Below, in pieces: positions 20,523 to 32,800 of a DNA stretch of 64,000 bases. The position numbers were made by a program, and so were the translations under genes. Location: positions 69,222,929 to 69,286,928 of the forward strand of contig CM049312.1 of the NCBI GenBank assembly GCA_026874595.1, written 5' to 3'. Origin of the DNA: Sipunculus nudus (Eukaryota > Annelida > Sipuncula > Golfingiida > Sipunculidae). Positions within the stretch are counted from its first letter, which is position 1. Each line of letters starts with the position of its first letter. The notes below the pieces were generated by a model. It was not told the DNA's origin. It saw nothing but the letters and a program-made list of their open reading frames with translations, and made no database searches.

Positions 20523-20954
20523 TATGACCGTCCTGGGCCGTTTGGATCTCTCGAAATACTGTCCGAGGCCCACCTGCATCGACCACGCGGGGCTCTAATT
20601 AAGAGGGCGTCCAAGACACCAGAACTAGCAAAAAAAAGTATTAGTTAAATGCATACCTTTTGAAATAAAAAAGCTCAATGTTCATTGTCTGGTCTCCTCG
20701 TAAATAATCAAAATGTTATTTAAATATTAGGCCAACAGGTTCATTTATTTATTTCATTCAGTAAAAATAATGTCTTGAAGTATCCAAATATTTTAAACGG
20801 AGTAACAGTTTATTTGATAAATATTTAGGTTATTTTTACAAATTTAGGTTTATATAAAATATATATTAAACATAGGTTACACATTATATTATCAAAATGT
20901 AATATCACATTTCTTTGTATATATAATTATTGTATGCATATAAATATATGTAAT

Positions 20955-21015
<61 letters not shown>

Positions 21016-21300
21016 TGTAACCATTCCTGGCCTTTTAAATCTAATGAAATCTTTTTTATTCTGTGATAAGAAACCATGCAGGTCCTGTATTTGCCATTGT
21101 TAAAATGATGGCACAACAAGTATGAAAGGAAAAAAAAAAAGAATTTTTTTTATTTGATACTTTTCCAAACAAATAGTAGGCAACTAATTTCAGTAACAGA
21201 ATATTTATGTATAACTGCATTTTCTTAACATCTAAAAGTTCAGAATCGAGAAAGATCTTTAAAAGAATATTTTAAAGGAAAAAATAAGGAGTTAAAAGCT
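20523..21300. other. AT-rich intergenic DNA with a (TA)n tract
   Basis: Alternating TA runs from 20958 to 21013. No gene is supported. Confidence 0.6.
20958..21013. repeat. (TA)n microsatellite
   Basis: Pure TA repeat of about 56 bp. Confidence 0.97.
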
Positions 21301-21502
21301 GGCATGAAATTACTCCTGTTCTTTCCCGAAAAATTAGAATTCTCATATTTCTATGTTTTAATTGAAAACTGAATTCCATGCAGTCTCTCCAAGGAAAATG
21401 AAAATTTTCAATCCTCTCGCGGGAGAGACGGGAATATTCCTTTAATCCGGGACGAGTGAGAATTCTAACGTTTCCTGGGACGAACAGAAATAATTTCATG
21501 CC
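21301..21502. mobile_element. 200-bp inverted-repeat element (GGCATGAAATTA ends)
   Basis: The left arm 21301-21346 and right arm 21457-21502 are imperfect reverse complements. GGCATGAAATTA matches TAATTTCATGCC exactly and TTAGAATTCTCA matches the inner part TGAGAATTCTAA. It looks like a small non-autonomous TIR element. Target duplications were not resolved. Confidence 0.65.
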
Positions 21503-21888
21503 ATCTCTTAATTCTCGTTTTCCCCGGGAATAATGGGAATTATCGGCCTAGCTTCTACTTCCAAGGAAGCAACTGTCCAGGCGCATTGCGTAACAGTTCC
21601 TAATCTCATTACTCGACTAATTAATTATGTGATATCGACAGACAGGGTATCTGTGGAGCAATGGAGTGTCAGGTGGTTTGTAATCAAAAGACCTGTTTTC
21701 CACGCTCAGGTGAGATGTTGCTAAGGGGGTAAATATATATTCAGAGGACTATATATTAATACATATTTATATATATATAATTTTATTACTTAAAAGATAA
21801 GTAAGTTTCACATTATTTTTCTCTCATTTGATTGAAATTACAGTTTATTATCCCTAATAATCATATTCATACTACTTCTACTACTACT

Positions 21889-21930
<42 letters not shown>

Positions 21931-21985
21931 CCTTCATCATCGACGTAGTATTGAAATAAAACAAATCCAAAACACTACCTTGTAG
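21503..21985. repeat. Unassigned DNA with (TAA)n tract
   Basis: An ORF of 63 codons at 21533-21724 has no recognisable domain. A (TAA)n microsatellite spans about 21888-21930. Confidence 0.5.
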
Positions 21986-21987
21986 GT

Positions 21988-24715
21988 ATATTATTAGCTC
22001 AGATGACTTATAGTCAGCTGAGCTATAGTCGTGGTCCATTGTCCGTCCTCCGTCAATCTGTCCGTCCGTCCGTCCGTCCGTTCGTCTGTCCGGATGTCCG
22101 TCCGTAAGACTGGCACATTTCGACTCCATTGGACCTACGAATCTGAAATTTGCCATACAGTTAGATGTCCCAAAAATCTCCTACCATGCCGAAAATTGGG
22201 TCAATAGGACTTCGTTCCTTCGAGATATTAAGGAAAAACCTCAATTTTTTATTAGAAATCTATTTTCACACTTCAGGACTGCCTAATATCAAAACCACTC
22301 ATCTGGTTTTCTTCATATTTACCATAAATATTCCTCTATATAGTTCCTATGTACATGCCAGAAATTAAGTCAGTATTATTCAATTTTGAAAAAGTTATGG
22401 GCCCAAACATAATGGACCTTTGTAAAAAAAAAAATCTGGAAAGATATTTAGTCACTTAAGACCAAAAGTATTAAAGGTAGGGACTTTTTTTCAGTAATAC
22501 AACTTTAATTGATCAAAATTAAATTGTATACCAAAAATTAGATCAAAATCTGTTAATTTTTTTTAAATATTGGCAAAAATATAAAGTTGGTACCTTAAAT
22601 TTTGCCCAATTTTGACCATGGCACGTTTTTTTCCTGTAAGTACTGTGGATTTAATTTTCACAGCATGTTTTTGTCAGCATTTTGTCTGTTAACACCAAAA
22701 ATTTGAAACAAGTTGATCAAAAATTGTAGATTTTATTCAAGTTTTCAAGCACCATGTCACATCAAGTTTACATCAAGCTGGTGTTGTGCAGTTTGCTAGA
22801 GCTCAGCTCCCCAGCTTCAGCTCTAAGTTCCTTCAATTTAGCACACAGTTAGATGTCTCCAAAATCCCCTACCATGCAAAGAATTTTATCACTAGGACGT
22901 AATTCCTTCGAAATATTAATGAAAAACTTCATTTTTCCATTAAAAACCCATTGTTACACTGTAAGACTGCCTAATATCAAAACCACTGATCTGACTTTGA
23001 TCATATATAGCATACATATTTTTCTATACATTTGCTATGCACATGCCAGAAATGATGTCAGTATTGCGTAATTGTTTTAAGTTATGGGCCCAAACATAAT
23101 GCACTTTTTAAAAAATCAAGAAATATATTTACTCCCTTAACAAGAGGATTGCTGAAGCTAGAGATTTTTGGTCAGGGATGTAACATTATTTAATCAAGAT
23201 TCAATTGAATACCAAAAATTAGTTCTGAATTTTTCATATTTTATAAGTTATTAGTATAAATATAAAATTAGTACCTTAAATTTTGCCCAACTTTGACCAT
23301 GGCACGTTTGTTTCCTGAGAGCACTGTTGATATAATTTTCATATCATGCAAACATAAGGATTTCATCTTTGTAGTTTAGAAAGCTGAAAGAAATTGGCCA
23401 AATATTGTAGCTTTTATTAATATTTATATGAGACCATGTCAGACCAAGGCTTAATCCAGCCCCTCTTCAGTCACCTGTATGTTGACCTTTCATCAGATTA
23501 TGCATGCTTGAGCGAAGCATACACTGGGGCAGCCAGGCAGCTAATGCCCAGCCACAGTTGATCCAGGCAGCTAATATAATGCCCAGCCACAGTTGATCCA
23601 GGTGTCCAACCCAACTCATCTAGTAGTTGTTTTGAAAAACAACATAACAATAAACAGAAATTAATAATTTTGTATTGTTTTTTTATAACAAATTAATGAA
23701 AAAATAATAGAAAAGGAATTTGTTAGTTGATGAGTAACAGAAACTTAACTTGCAGTTACTGATGATGTAAGAATCTTGTATGGATGGATGGAATGTCAAT
23801 CTCAATGTTATTCCAAATAACACCATGCAGTCAGCTATGGTATTTTTCAGTGAAATTTTAATGATAAAAAAATAAATCATATTATTCATTACTAATCATT
23901 AGGGATCATATGAAGGAAATTAATGATAGACAAAGATGCAGTTGATAATATTTATCTAGATTCCTACTGTGTCTAGTGTGTAGATTGATGTGAAAGTAGT
24001 CCAAAGTGAATATATTACATTTATTTTTTTAATATAAAATAAAATAAAAGCCATAAAACCAGGTACTTATGATCATTATTTAAATTTGTGAATTTTGTAT
24101 ATTCTGGATTCTCAACATCTTTGTTTGGCTAAAACTGAATAAATACTAGACATGGTGCGAATGCTTTGCAAATGTATTTGAATACGAATATGAATATGTA
24201 CTGCATTAAAAAATTTTATTGCATAAGAATGGGAATTCAGGTAAAAATGAAAGTATTTGAATACCAGTGCAGATACTTTCAAAATGTATTCATGAATGCA
24301 TTCATGAATATATTCTATAATATGATTTAAATAATCATTTCAGTTATATTTTATTTTAAAAAATCATATGATTTTCTTATTTTTTTAAAATAAAAATTAT
24401 ATTGGCACAATATTTGTTATTAAATTTTAATAAATAGTTAAACTCTTTTATAATATGTGCTGCTTATAAGTTATATGGCCAAGTCAAAATCTGTGTGACA
24501 ATAGCACTCCATTTGTTAATAAAATAAATGAAATCAATCCTCTTCCCTGTCTCCATAGATACTATCAAAATCATACATAAGCTAAACACCAACAACTCAT
24601 AATGAAGCTTATATTTATTACCACACAAAACAGGCATGTGCCTCTTTCCCAAAACATATTTTTTAATCATATATAACAGCTGAGCGCCGTGACCCATGGG
24701 TCCCTTGTTGCAGTG
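21988..24715 (+). mobile_element. Mosaic element with CAGCTGAGC termini, long copy
   Basis: The 5' border has AGCTCAGATGAC, GTCAGCTGAGCTATAG and a run of GTCCGTCCGTCC. The 3' border has CAGCTGAGCGCCGTGACCC and GGGTCCCTTGTT. Between them lie two tandem units of about 690 bp, each starting near CAGTTAGATGTC and holding TGCCTAATATCAAAACCACT and TTTTGCCCAA followed by TTTGACCATGGCACG. No transposase or polymerase ORF is visible. Confidence 0.65.
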
Positions 24716-24717
24716 GC

Positions 24718-24809
24718 GTCAATTTTTCTTCCAGGGTGGGGGGGATGACTTTGTATATATATATACACACACATATAATATATACCTATATGAGTGACAT
24801 ATTCAACTA

Positions 24810-24856
<47 letters not shown>

Positions 24857-25147
24857 GTTTATTATATACATATATATTTATATATTTATACTTAATTATA
24901 TTTCAAATAATTATAATATTATAATAGAAAATAAGTTATTTTGTGAATTCTAAGCAAGGTTTAGATATAACATTTTTTAGTAAATGGATTCAAAGTTTTT
25001 AATTCTATTTATTAATTTTTTTCATTTGTAATAATATAATATTATTCTCTGAAAAGTGGGGGGATGATTACATTGGCCATCCCCCCCTTGCCAAAAAGTG
25101 GGGGGTAAATATACCCCCCATCCCCCCCCTATATTGACGCCCCTGCC
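24718..25147. mobile_element. MITE-like element with GTGGCGTCAA ends and (TA)n
   Basis: AGTGGCGTCAATTTTT with a G-rich run at the left faces CCCCCCTATATTGACGCCCCT at the right as inverted ends. It holds a (TA)n array at 24815-24855. It abuts the end of the preceding mosaic element, which suggests a nested or hotspot insertion. Confidence 0.6.
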
Positions 25148-25631
25148 TTGTTGCATGATCTTTTGCTTTTAAGTAATTGTCGGCCTAGTAGTAGAAGAAT
25201 ATATTTTTTATAATAGTTTACCAGTATATTATTATAAAAGCAATTAGCTGTCTAAATCCAAGAATCTTGTGACGGGTTCCGTTACATACACAGGAATGAC
25301 AAAAAATCGACAAAATAATAGATTATTTTGACATAAAAAATGGAAATTCTTTCCGTCGTTGCTTCCAGTTAGCTTGTTCTGGAGCCTCTAATGGTAGTCA
25401 TATGTAAAGAATACATACAGATACTTGGATCCCTATATCAACTTTGGTACATAGCAGTTAAGCACTTAGTCATAAATGTAATATAATACCCCAATTAGCA
25501 CAAATGTTTTCAAAAGATTCGTAATAATATAAAAAAATAAAAACATTAAAACGATTTTGTTTTAAAATATTTTATGAACTTTTTGGAAAATGTTCTACAG
25601 AATGTTTTTAAAATGTTATACTTTTTCAGAA

Positions 25632-25670
<39 letters not shown>

Positions 25671-26284
25671 ATTTTAAAATTTAATTTAAATGTTATACAT
25701 TTTTAAAAAATATCACGTAAATATTTTCTCATAACATTCTAGGATTTTAATTGAAATATTCCTTTTTTACGCACGTTCTTTTGACACAGCTTTATTCATT
25801 TTACTTTAATTTAATATGATTTTTTTTTCAACGTTACATTAAATTTAAAAAAAAATGTTAAATTTTAAATCGGTTTTGTAATGATTTTTATTACGTGAAA
25901 TGTTTCCGATATGTTTTTTTGGAAAATGTTAGGTTGAAACATTTGTGCCATATATTGAAAATGTTCTAAAATCATTTCGTGCTATATGGGACGGGTTAAT
26001 CACAGGCCCATGACCTTGGGCCCTGCGAAATCGTTTTATTGCGCTTGTGTGTCCGAGTCAACGCAGCTTGGTCATCTGTTCACAGGTATTTGTAAACCTA
26101 GGTTATTTACGGTAATCAAAACTCAATCTTCACTGTCAGAGTCAAAATAAGACGAAAACAAACTCGGTTCCGGTGTTGCCAAACTCGATGAAATGCGTGG
26201 TATGCATCGGTAAAAAACGAACATCTGTACACTGGTAAAGAGTCGTTAAATTTCATGTACGAGACTCTCTGAGACTTCAAGAAA
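25148..26284. promoter_or_regulatory. Intergenic DNA and SBDS upstream region
   Basis: 25.15-26.0 kb is AT-rich with a (TA)n tract at 25636-25668. The 280 bp before the SBDS start is less AT-rich and has no TATA box at a plausible distance, as is usual for housekeeping genes. The transcription start cannot be placed from sequence alone. Confidence 0.4.
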
Positions 26285-26415
26285 ATGGCCAAGATATTCA
26301 CACCAACGAATCAAAAGAGACTTACAAATGTCGCCGTGGTGAGATTGAAGAAAGGGGGCAAACGATTTGAGATCGCATGTTACCCCAACAAAGTGACATC
26401 GTGGAGGAGTAAAAT
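26285..26415 (+). CDS. SBDS: SBDS exon 1
   Basis: The start codon context is AAAATGG. It encodes residues 1-43 plus two bases of an Ile codon, donor AAAAT|GTGAGT. Confidence 0.96.
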
Positions 26416-26764
26416 GTGAGTTAATTACTGTCATCCCTGACGTATTTAATATTCAGAGTGCACAGCTGTACCCCTTCTCCCACAAATATTACAATATACT
26501 TCATACAGAATGTTTTTTTTTTTGCTACAATTAAAAGTTCGTTCAAATTTTGATTGGTCTAAAAAAGCAAATGAATAATACTGCAAATTTTTCTTAATTC
26601 ATGTAATGCACCTAGTAGAATATGTAAAATAATTATTACAATATGATTATTACAAATTACAATAGATAGATCTCTTATGTGCTGGCATTTCAAGATGAAC
26701 TGCTGGTACTCTTTGACTAATTGTTAGGAATGTATATTTTATTTTTTTTATTACATATATATTA

Positions 26765-26800
<36 letters not shown>

Positions 26801-29800
26801 AGTCAAAAAAATTTTGAATGACATGTTGTAACTATATCATTGAATAACATGAAAGCTTTGATACATTGACATTTGTTTAACAAATGGAGTCATAAAAATG
26901 CCCCGCCCACTTTATCTCATCTGACTCTGTTTCTTAATGAGCCACTAATTCCCTCACTGATTAGATGATATTATAGCCCTGCCATATATTGAGTGATTAC
27001 AGTGAGAGTTTCTACAATATAAGCCTCAGACTACACACAACCGAAGCCAGGTGTTTTTACCTCGTGCCAGCGGTCACTCTTCAGAGCCAGGCCCGTTGAA
27101 ATAAAATGTAACAACATTTTGGCTGTCAATCACTCGAGTCAGCGAGGCTATCAGTGAGCTCATCAGGTGCGCCTGTTCCACTCTTCTTCTCTGTCCCTAT
27201 TAAACTCGCTGACATACCTCTGGTAAAAAGGTCAGTACATGTTTAAAAATGATGATCCAAGTTTAATTTTAGACACACATACTTATTGGTGTTAAAATGG
27301 TATAATCCTGTGTCTTGTTGTTTGGCAGTAAACAAGCAGTCAAAGAAGATGCAACAGATCCGTTGCATCTTCCGTGGTTTATATTGTAGCTACTCTCACT
27401 GTATGGCTATTGGACTCAATATATGGCATGGCCTAAAAATATTGAGTCCGATTTAATCGGGCTAGTGATATTATAATCAGTGAAAATGAGAAATTGAGAA
27501 TGAGAGTAAAATCAATTACATCATTAAAATACAGAAAAAAGAACATGTTCAGTATGTAATTTATGATCAATATTTATTCTGCATATATTTTTATTCCAGT
27601 GAAAAGGATATAGATGAGGTGCTACAAACCCAGTCTGTGTTCATGAATGTGTCAAAAGGTCAAGTTGCAAAGTCAGAAGACCTAAAGAAGGCATTTGGAA
27701 CAGATAATCATGCAGAAATCTGTTTAACGGTAATTTATTTTTGTGAATGATCCATTATGGCCTCTTGATGGCAAGTCTGTTTAATGAGTATGAAGATATC
27801 CATACTATAAGAATTATAGCCCTATTTTCTCACAAAATCTTTACAGCTCTCTACAGATTCTCCAAACCTGGTAGCTTTGTCCTGAACATGTAGATTTGGT
27901 CAGTAGTGGTCATTATAGAACTGCTGTGGGAGGTGGGTCTTGATTCTAGCACTTGATTCTAGTGCTGAATTTCATATTAAATAGAACTGGAGCAGTGTTT
28001 GCAAGTTTCTGCTACTGCCATGGTTTATGCCTAGCAATTGCCTGGCAAATACCTCTCTGCCCTTGTTTCTGCCATAATGGCAGAAATACCTTCAAAACTT
28101 TGATAAAACAAATATAATAGGACAACAAATTAAATATGATACAACAAATACACTATCCATTGAGGTGTTAAACATGGGCCTTAAAACATAATGCCTGTAC
28201 ATTTGTCTGATTTTCCATGCAAGTGTAATAAGACCTATCAGGCAGGGTTGGGAGTTTAAGACAGGGAGGGCAACTAGTTTGACACAATTTTTTACTGCAC
28301 TGCAAAACTGCATTGCAAAACGTTATTTTACCAAACTTCATAGTCATGATGATTTGATAATTATGGTTATGATTATTAATTATTAAAAATATATAGACTA
28401 CTTATTGTGGAATGATGTAGTCACAAAGACTTCCTGGACTTTGGAAGGTTTCAGGTGTATGTATCGCATGGATGTCCTGTTGACTGGGAATATGCATATT
28501 GAAATTTTTACATATATATGTATACATGTATGTGATCATGAGAGACTCCTGCATCTTTCATGGAGAACATAAAAGTGCACAGTCAACACAACCACCAAGA
28601 TTTGTTACAAATATTCTCAGAATCAACTCTAGCTGAGCCCTGTGAAACACAGGTCCCTTGTTTTTCATTATACTTGAAATAGGTGCCAGAGCAGCTTGGT
28701 GAAGCAAGGTCTTTGAAAATATAGCTACCAGAGCCTTGCTCAAGATGTGCAAAATTTTAAAAAGAAAATAGTTACAATTTTTTGGAAAAAAAAGTGATCA
28801 GATTACTTTTATTACACACATTCTTGTTATCTGAATTCAGAGCTTTTGTTAGTGTCAGCTGTTTGATTACAGAGCCTGGACTCCTTGGGACATTGACCTG
28901 TAGGAGATCTCCTAAACAAAATATCAATCAGATGTCCCTGTATGTTTTGTGAATAATATTTCCTACAAGCTTTTGATATAAATCAGACAGAATCAAATTG
29001 AACAAAGGTTAAATACCTTAAAATAAAAATTAAAAGAACTTAAAAGGGATAAAACAACATTAATTATAGTTTCTCCAATTCAAAAGCCTTCCTTAGCTCA
29101 TTAAATAATATTAATTATTAAAGTTTTTGCCTCGTAATTATTTGGCAAAAGTTTGCAGAGCCTTGTTACAAAGAGTTGATCCCAAACAAGGTATTCAGTT
29201 ACAGCAAAAACATTACAAAGATGTTTTATTGTATTAATATTCATGGTCTTTAATATGATCATTTATGATGAATCTTACATGAATATTCAATATCAGTAGT
29301 ATGAATTCTCATGGTATCTTACAGGTCTGTTAAGTTGTGATGTTATAACAGAGTATTTATATGTTGGTCTTAAAGGAACATGTATTTTTATGTTTCAGAT
29401 TTTAGCAAAAGGGGAACTGCAAGTATCAGAAAAAGAGCGGCATAACCAGTTAGAGTCAATGTTTCGAGACATAGCAACAATTGTGGCAGACAAATGTGTG
29501 AACCCTGAAACGAATCGGCCGTATCCTGTAACGATGATAGAAAAGTCCATGAAAGATCTTCACTTTTCTGTGAAACCCACACGGAGCACCAAACAGCAGG
29601 TCAGTATATTATAGGAAAAATTAAGCCAGTTTTTTTTTATATTTACCATGAATATTTCTCTATATATTTCCTATGTACATTCTAGAAATTAGGTCAGTTA
29701 TATGTAATTTGTAAAAGTTAGGGCCAGAACATTAAATACCTGATCAAAATCGCAGGAAATATATTTTGACTCTCAACATGGTAACTGTTAAGGCTAAACT

Positions 29801-32800
29801 TTTTTTCAAGGATATAACATTGTTTAATCAAGATTCGATTCTATACTAGAAATCAGAACATAATTTTGTAATTTTTTAGCTCAGCTGACTTTCAGTCATG
29901 CTGAGCTATAGTGATCACTCTTTGTCCGTCGTCCGTCTGTATGTCTGTCCGTCTGTCCGTTAACTAGGCACAACCTAGAATCTTGTAACTTGACATTCTG
30001 AGAGGTTGATAAAAAATCTCCTTGGAAACCAGAAATTAGGTCTCTGTTACCCATATCCTTCAAGCCATGGGGCCCCAAAGTACCCCCCAGAATAGTTAAA
30101 AATTTCATACAAAAACTTCAATATCTCATTAACTACATCACTGATGGTCATGATTTTTGGCATACATTTTAATCATGAGATGTTCCATCAGTTCCTTCAG
30201 ACTGGTGGCGCCACCTGTATTTTTCGATTTTTTACGAATTTTTTTCTTTATTTTTGAGACCTTAAAAAATGTGAACATCTGTTAACAGGGCACAAATCGT
30301 ATAGACTAGACTTAGAATCTTCATTCTTAACACAGTGAGAGATCTATGAAAAGTCTACATGGAAACCAGAAATTAGGTCTCTGTTACCCATATCCTTCGA
30401 GCTATGGGGCCCCAAAGTACCCCCCTGAATAGTCAAAAATTTCATACAAAAACTTCAAAATCTAATTAACTACATCACTGATGGTCATGATTTTGGGCAT
30501 ACATATTGATCTTGAGATGTTACAACAGTTTCTGCAGACTGGTGGCGCCACCTGTATTTTTCGATTTTTTACGAATTTTTTTTCTCTATTTTTGAGACCT
30601 TTAATGATGCTGTCATCTGTTAACGTGGCACAAATTGTGAAAACTGGACCTAGAATCTTCATTATTGTGATGATAGAAGGCCCATAAAAAGTGTCTGTTG
30701 AAACCTGAAATTAGGTCTCTGTTACCCATATCCTTCAAGCTATAGGACCGGAAGTATCCCTCAGAATAATGGAAAATTTGATACAAAAGCTGAAGTATCT
30801 GAACAACTAATGCAGAGACCACTATGATTCTTTGCATGGATATTGACCATTAAGTGTTTTTATTAGTTTCTGTAGACTGGTGGAGCCACCTGTATTTTTT
30901 TAAAAGTTTATGCATTTTTTCTCTATTTTTTGAGATATATAAATACAGACACAATCTTGGCCTGTTGATTAATCTGTTTGATGCTTCAGTTGAATGGGAA
31001 TATACTACCATTCAGATGATAAAATTTCCTTTTGCGAATATCTTCCCAGTCAGCTGAGCGTCATGACCCATTGGTCACTTGTTTATGTTATTAGCATAAA
31101 TGTAAAAATAAGTACCTTAAATTTTGCCCAACTTTGACCATGGCTTATTTTTCCTTTTAATTATTTTCTGGGTAGTAAGAAGTATCCTGCTCACAGAGAA
31201 TGCAAGGTTGATCCCATTAATCTGCCTGGAAAGTCTTTTTTTGCTAGTTATGTGAATATTTACCAAGTATTCTAATGAGTTTTCTTGATTTAGACAGACC
31301 AAATTATTATTGACAAAACTATTATTATCGCTACACAGAAATTTTTATTGCTACACAAAACAAAATTTAATAAATACATTTAAAAATAACTGCCTTAACA
31401 TTTTACATCTGTAACATCTGTAACAAAAATTAGTTTAAGCAAAAAAAACACACCTTAAATTAGATGAGAAACTTTTATTGCAATAACACAAGTAAATAAT
31501 ATCCTCATTTTCCTATCAATTTCTTTAATAAGTCATATAATCTCAAAGTGTATGACATATATAACACTTAACCTCCATACTACGTATGATTTCTCCATGT
31601 GTCATGGTTGGCTGTTGTGTCAGCAGATTAAAATCCAGACATAAAATACAAAAAAAAAGACATGTTGAATATACTTTTATTAATACATTACTCTTATGTC
31701 AGATAAAATATTTTTCCGCTCACTCTCAGTTATCAAGAATCCCAGCATTACCAGGCTCAGTACTTTATTGTTAAAGATCATCTGTAAAAAAAACCATTGC
31801 TTAGCTCAGGTTTGACTGAATTAATTGAAAGTTAAGCTACTTTATATTTTTATAATTATGAGGTGAAGGCAGTGATTAGGCAAGCAATAATCAGCAAGAC
31901 GGAACAAGTATTATCAAGCTCTGGTGCTTAATTATCACATCACAGGTGAGAATCCTGATCAGTATAGTCAAGATTAATTATAGGTGCCCTGATTAATTAC
32001 CCTGTAAGTTTTAAGTTCTAACTAGTCCTCATTATTGGAGAAAGTCTTTATAAGGTAATCCTCAGTTGAAGCATCCCATTGCAGTTTGCAAGTGCTTTAA
32101 CACTGGATGATCTGATGCTGTGAAATACCAGTTACTTGTATTAGAGAAAGTGACTTTGACTCAGGCACACCACCAAGATACTTATATATTTTGTGTGCTG
32201 CTGAAGTCTTGCAAGAACTTAAACACCTGTGAGTCAATTTGAACAGGGACTTGCACCTGAAAGCTGCTGAAAATGAATTGTTCTAGAAATGAGGAGACAA
32301 TGTGCCAAACTGTTTCTTTGGAGAAATCAGTGGTGAGAAGAAACAGGAGAAACCTGCTCAAAAGCACAAAATCCACCAATAGAAAAGGTTGGTGTAGAAA
32401 CAAGGATAACATAGATTACCAGGATCTGGAATCTGTGGACATTATGAGTTATGAAAACAATGATAATGTGAGTAATACAAAGTCCATGAACAATAGGAGT
32501 TGTCTTGTATACAGGGATAATATGTGCAATGCAGAAGTTAAGAACATTATGATATGCTATGGAAACAAGGATAACAAGTATTATACAGAATCCATGGAAA
32601 TTAAACCATCAGGAAGGAATCCAGAATGTTCAAGTCCATTGAGGATAGATGCACAGATATGTGTCCATAATAAAAGAAATGACCTGGATTGCTTGGACAG
32701 TTATCCTGCCAGAATTAAAACAGATTGTCAGATCTGTTGGGATAATGATGATGCACGTGTATATAGGGATAACCCAGGGTTTCTGCAGAGATGTGAATTT

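Noticed and set aside
32047-32054. Firm promoter call for the nested SAM gene
   Set aside because: TTTATAAG alone, over 200 bp from the ATG in AT-rich DNA, is weak evidence; kept only as a remark.
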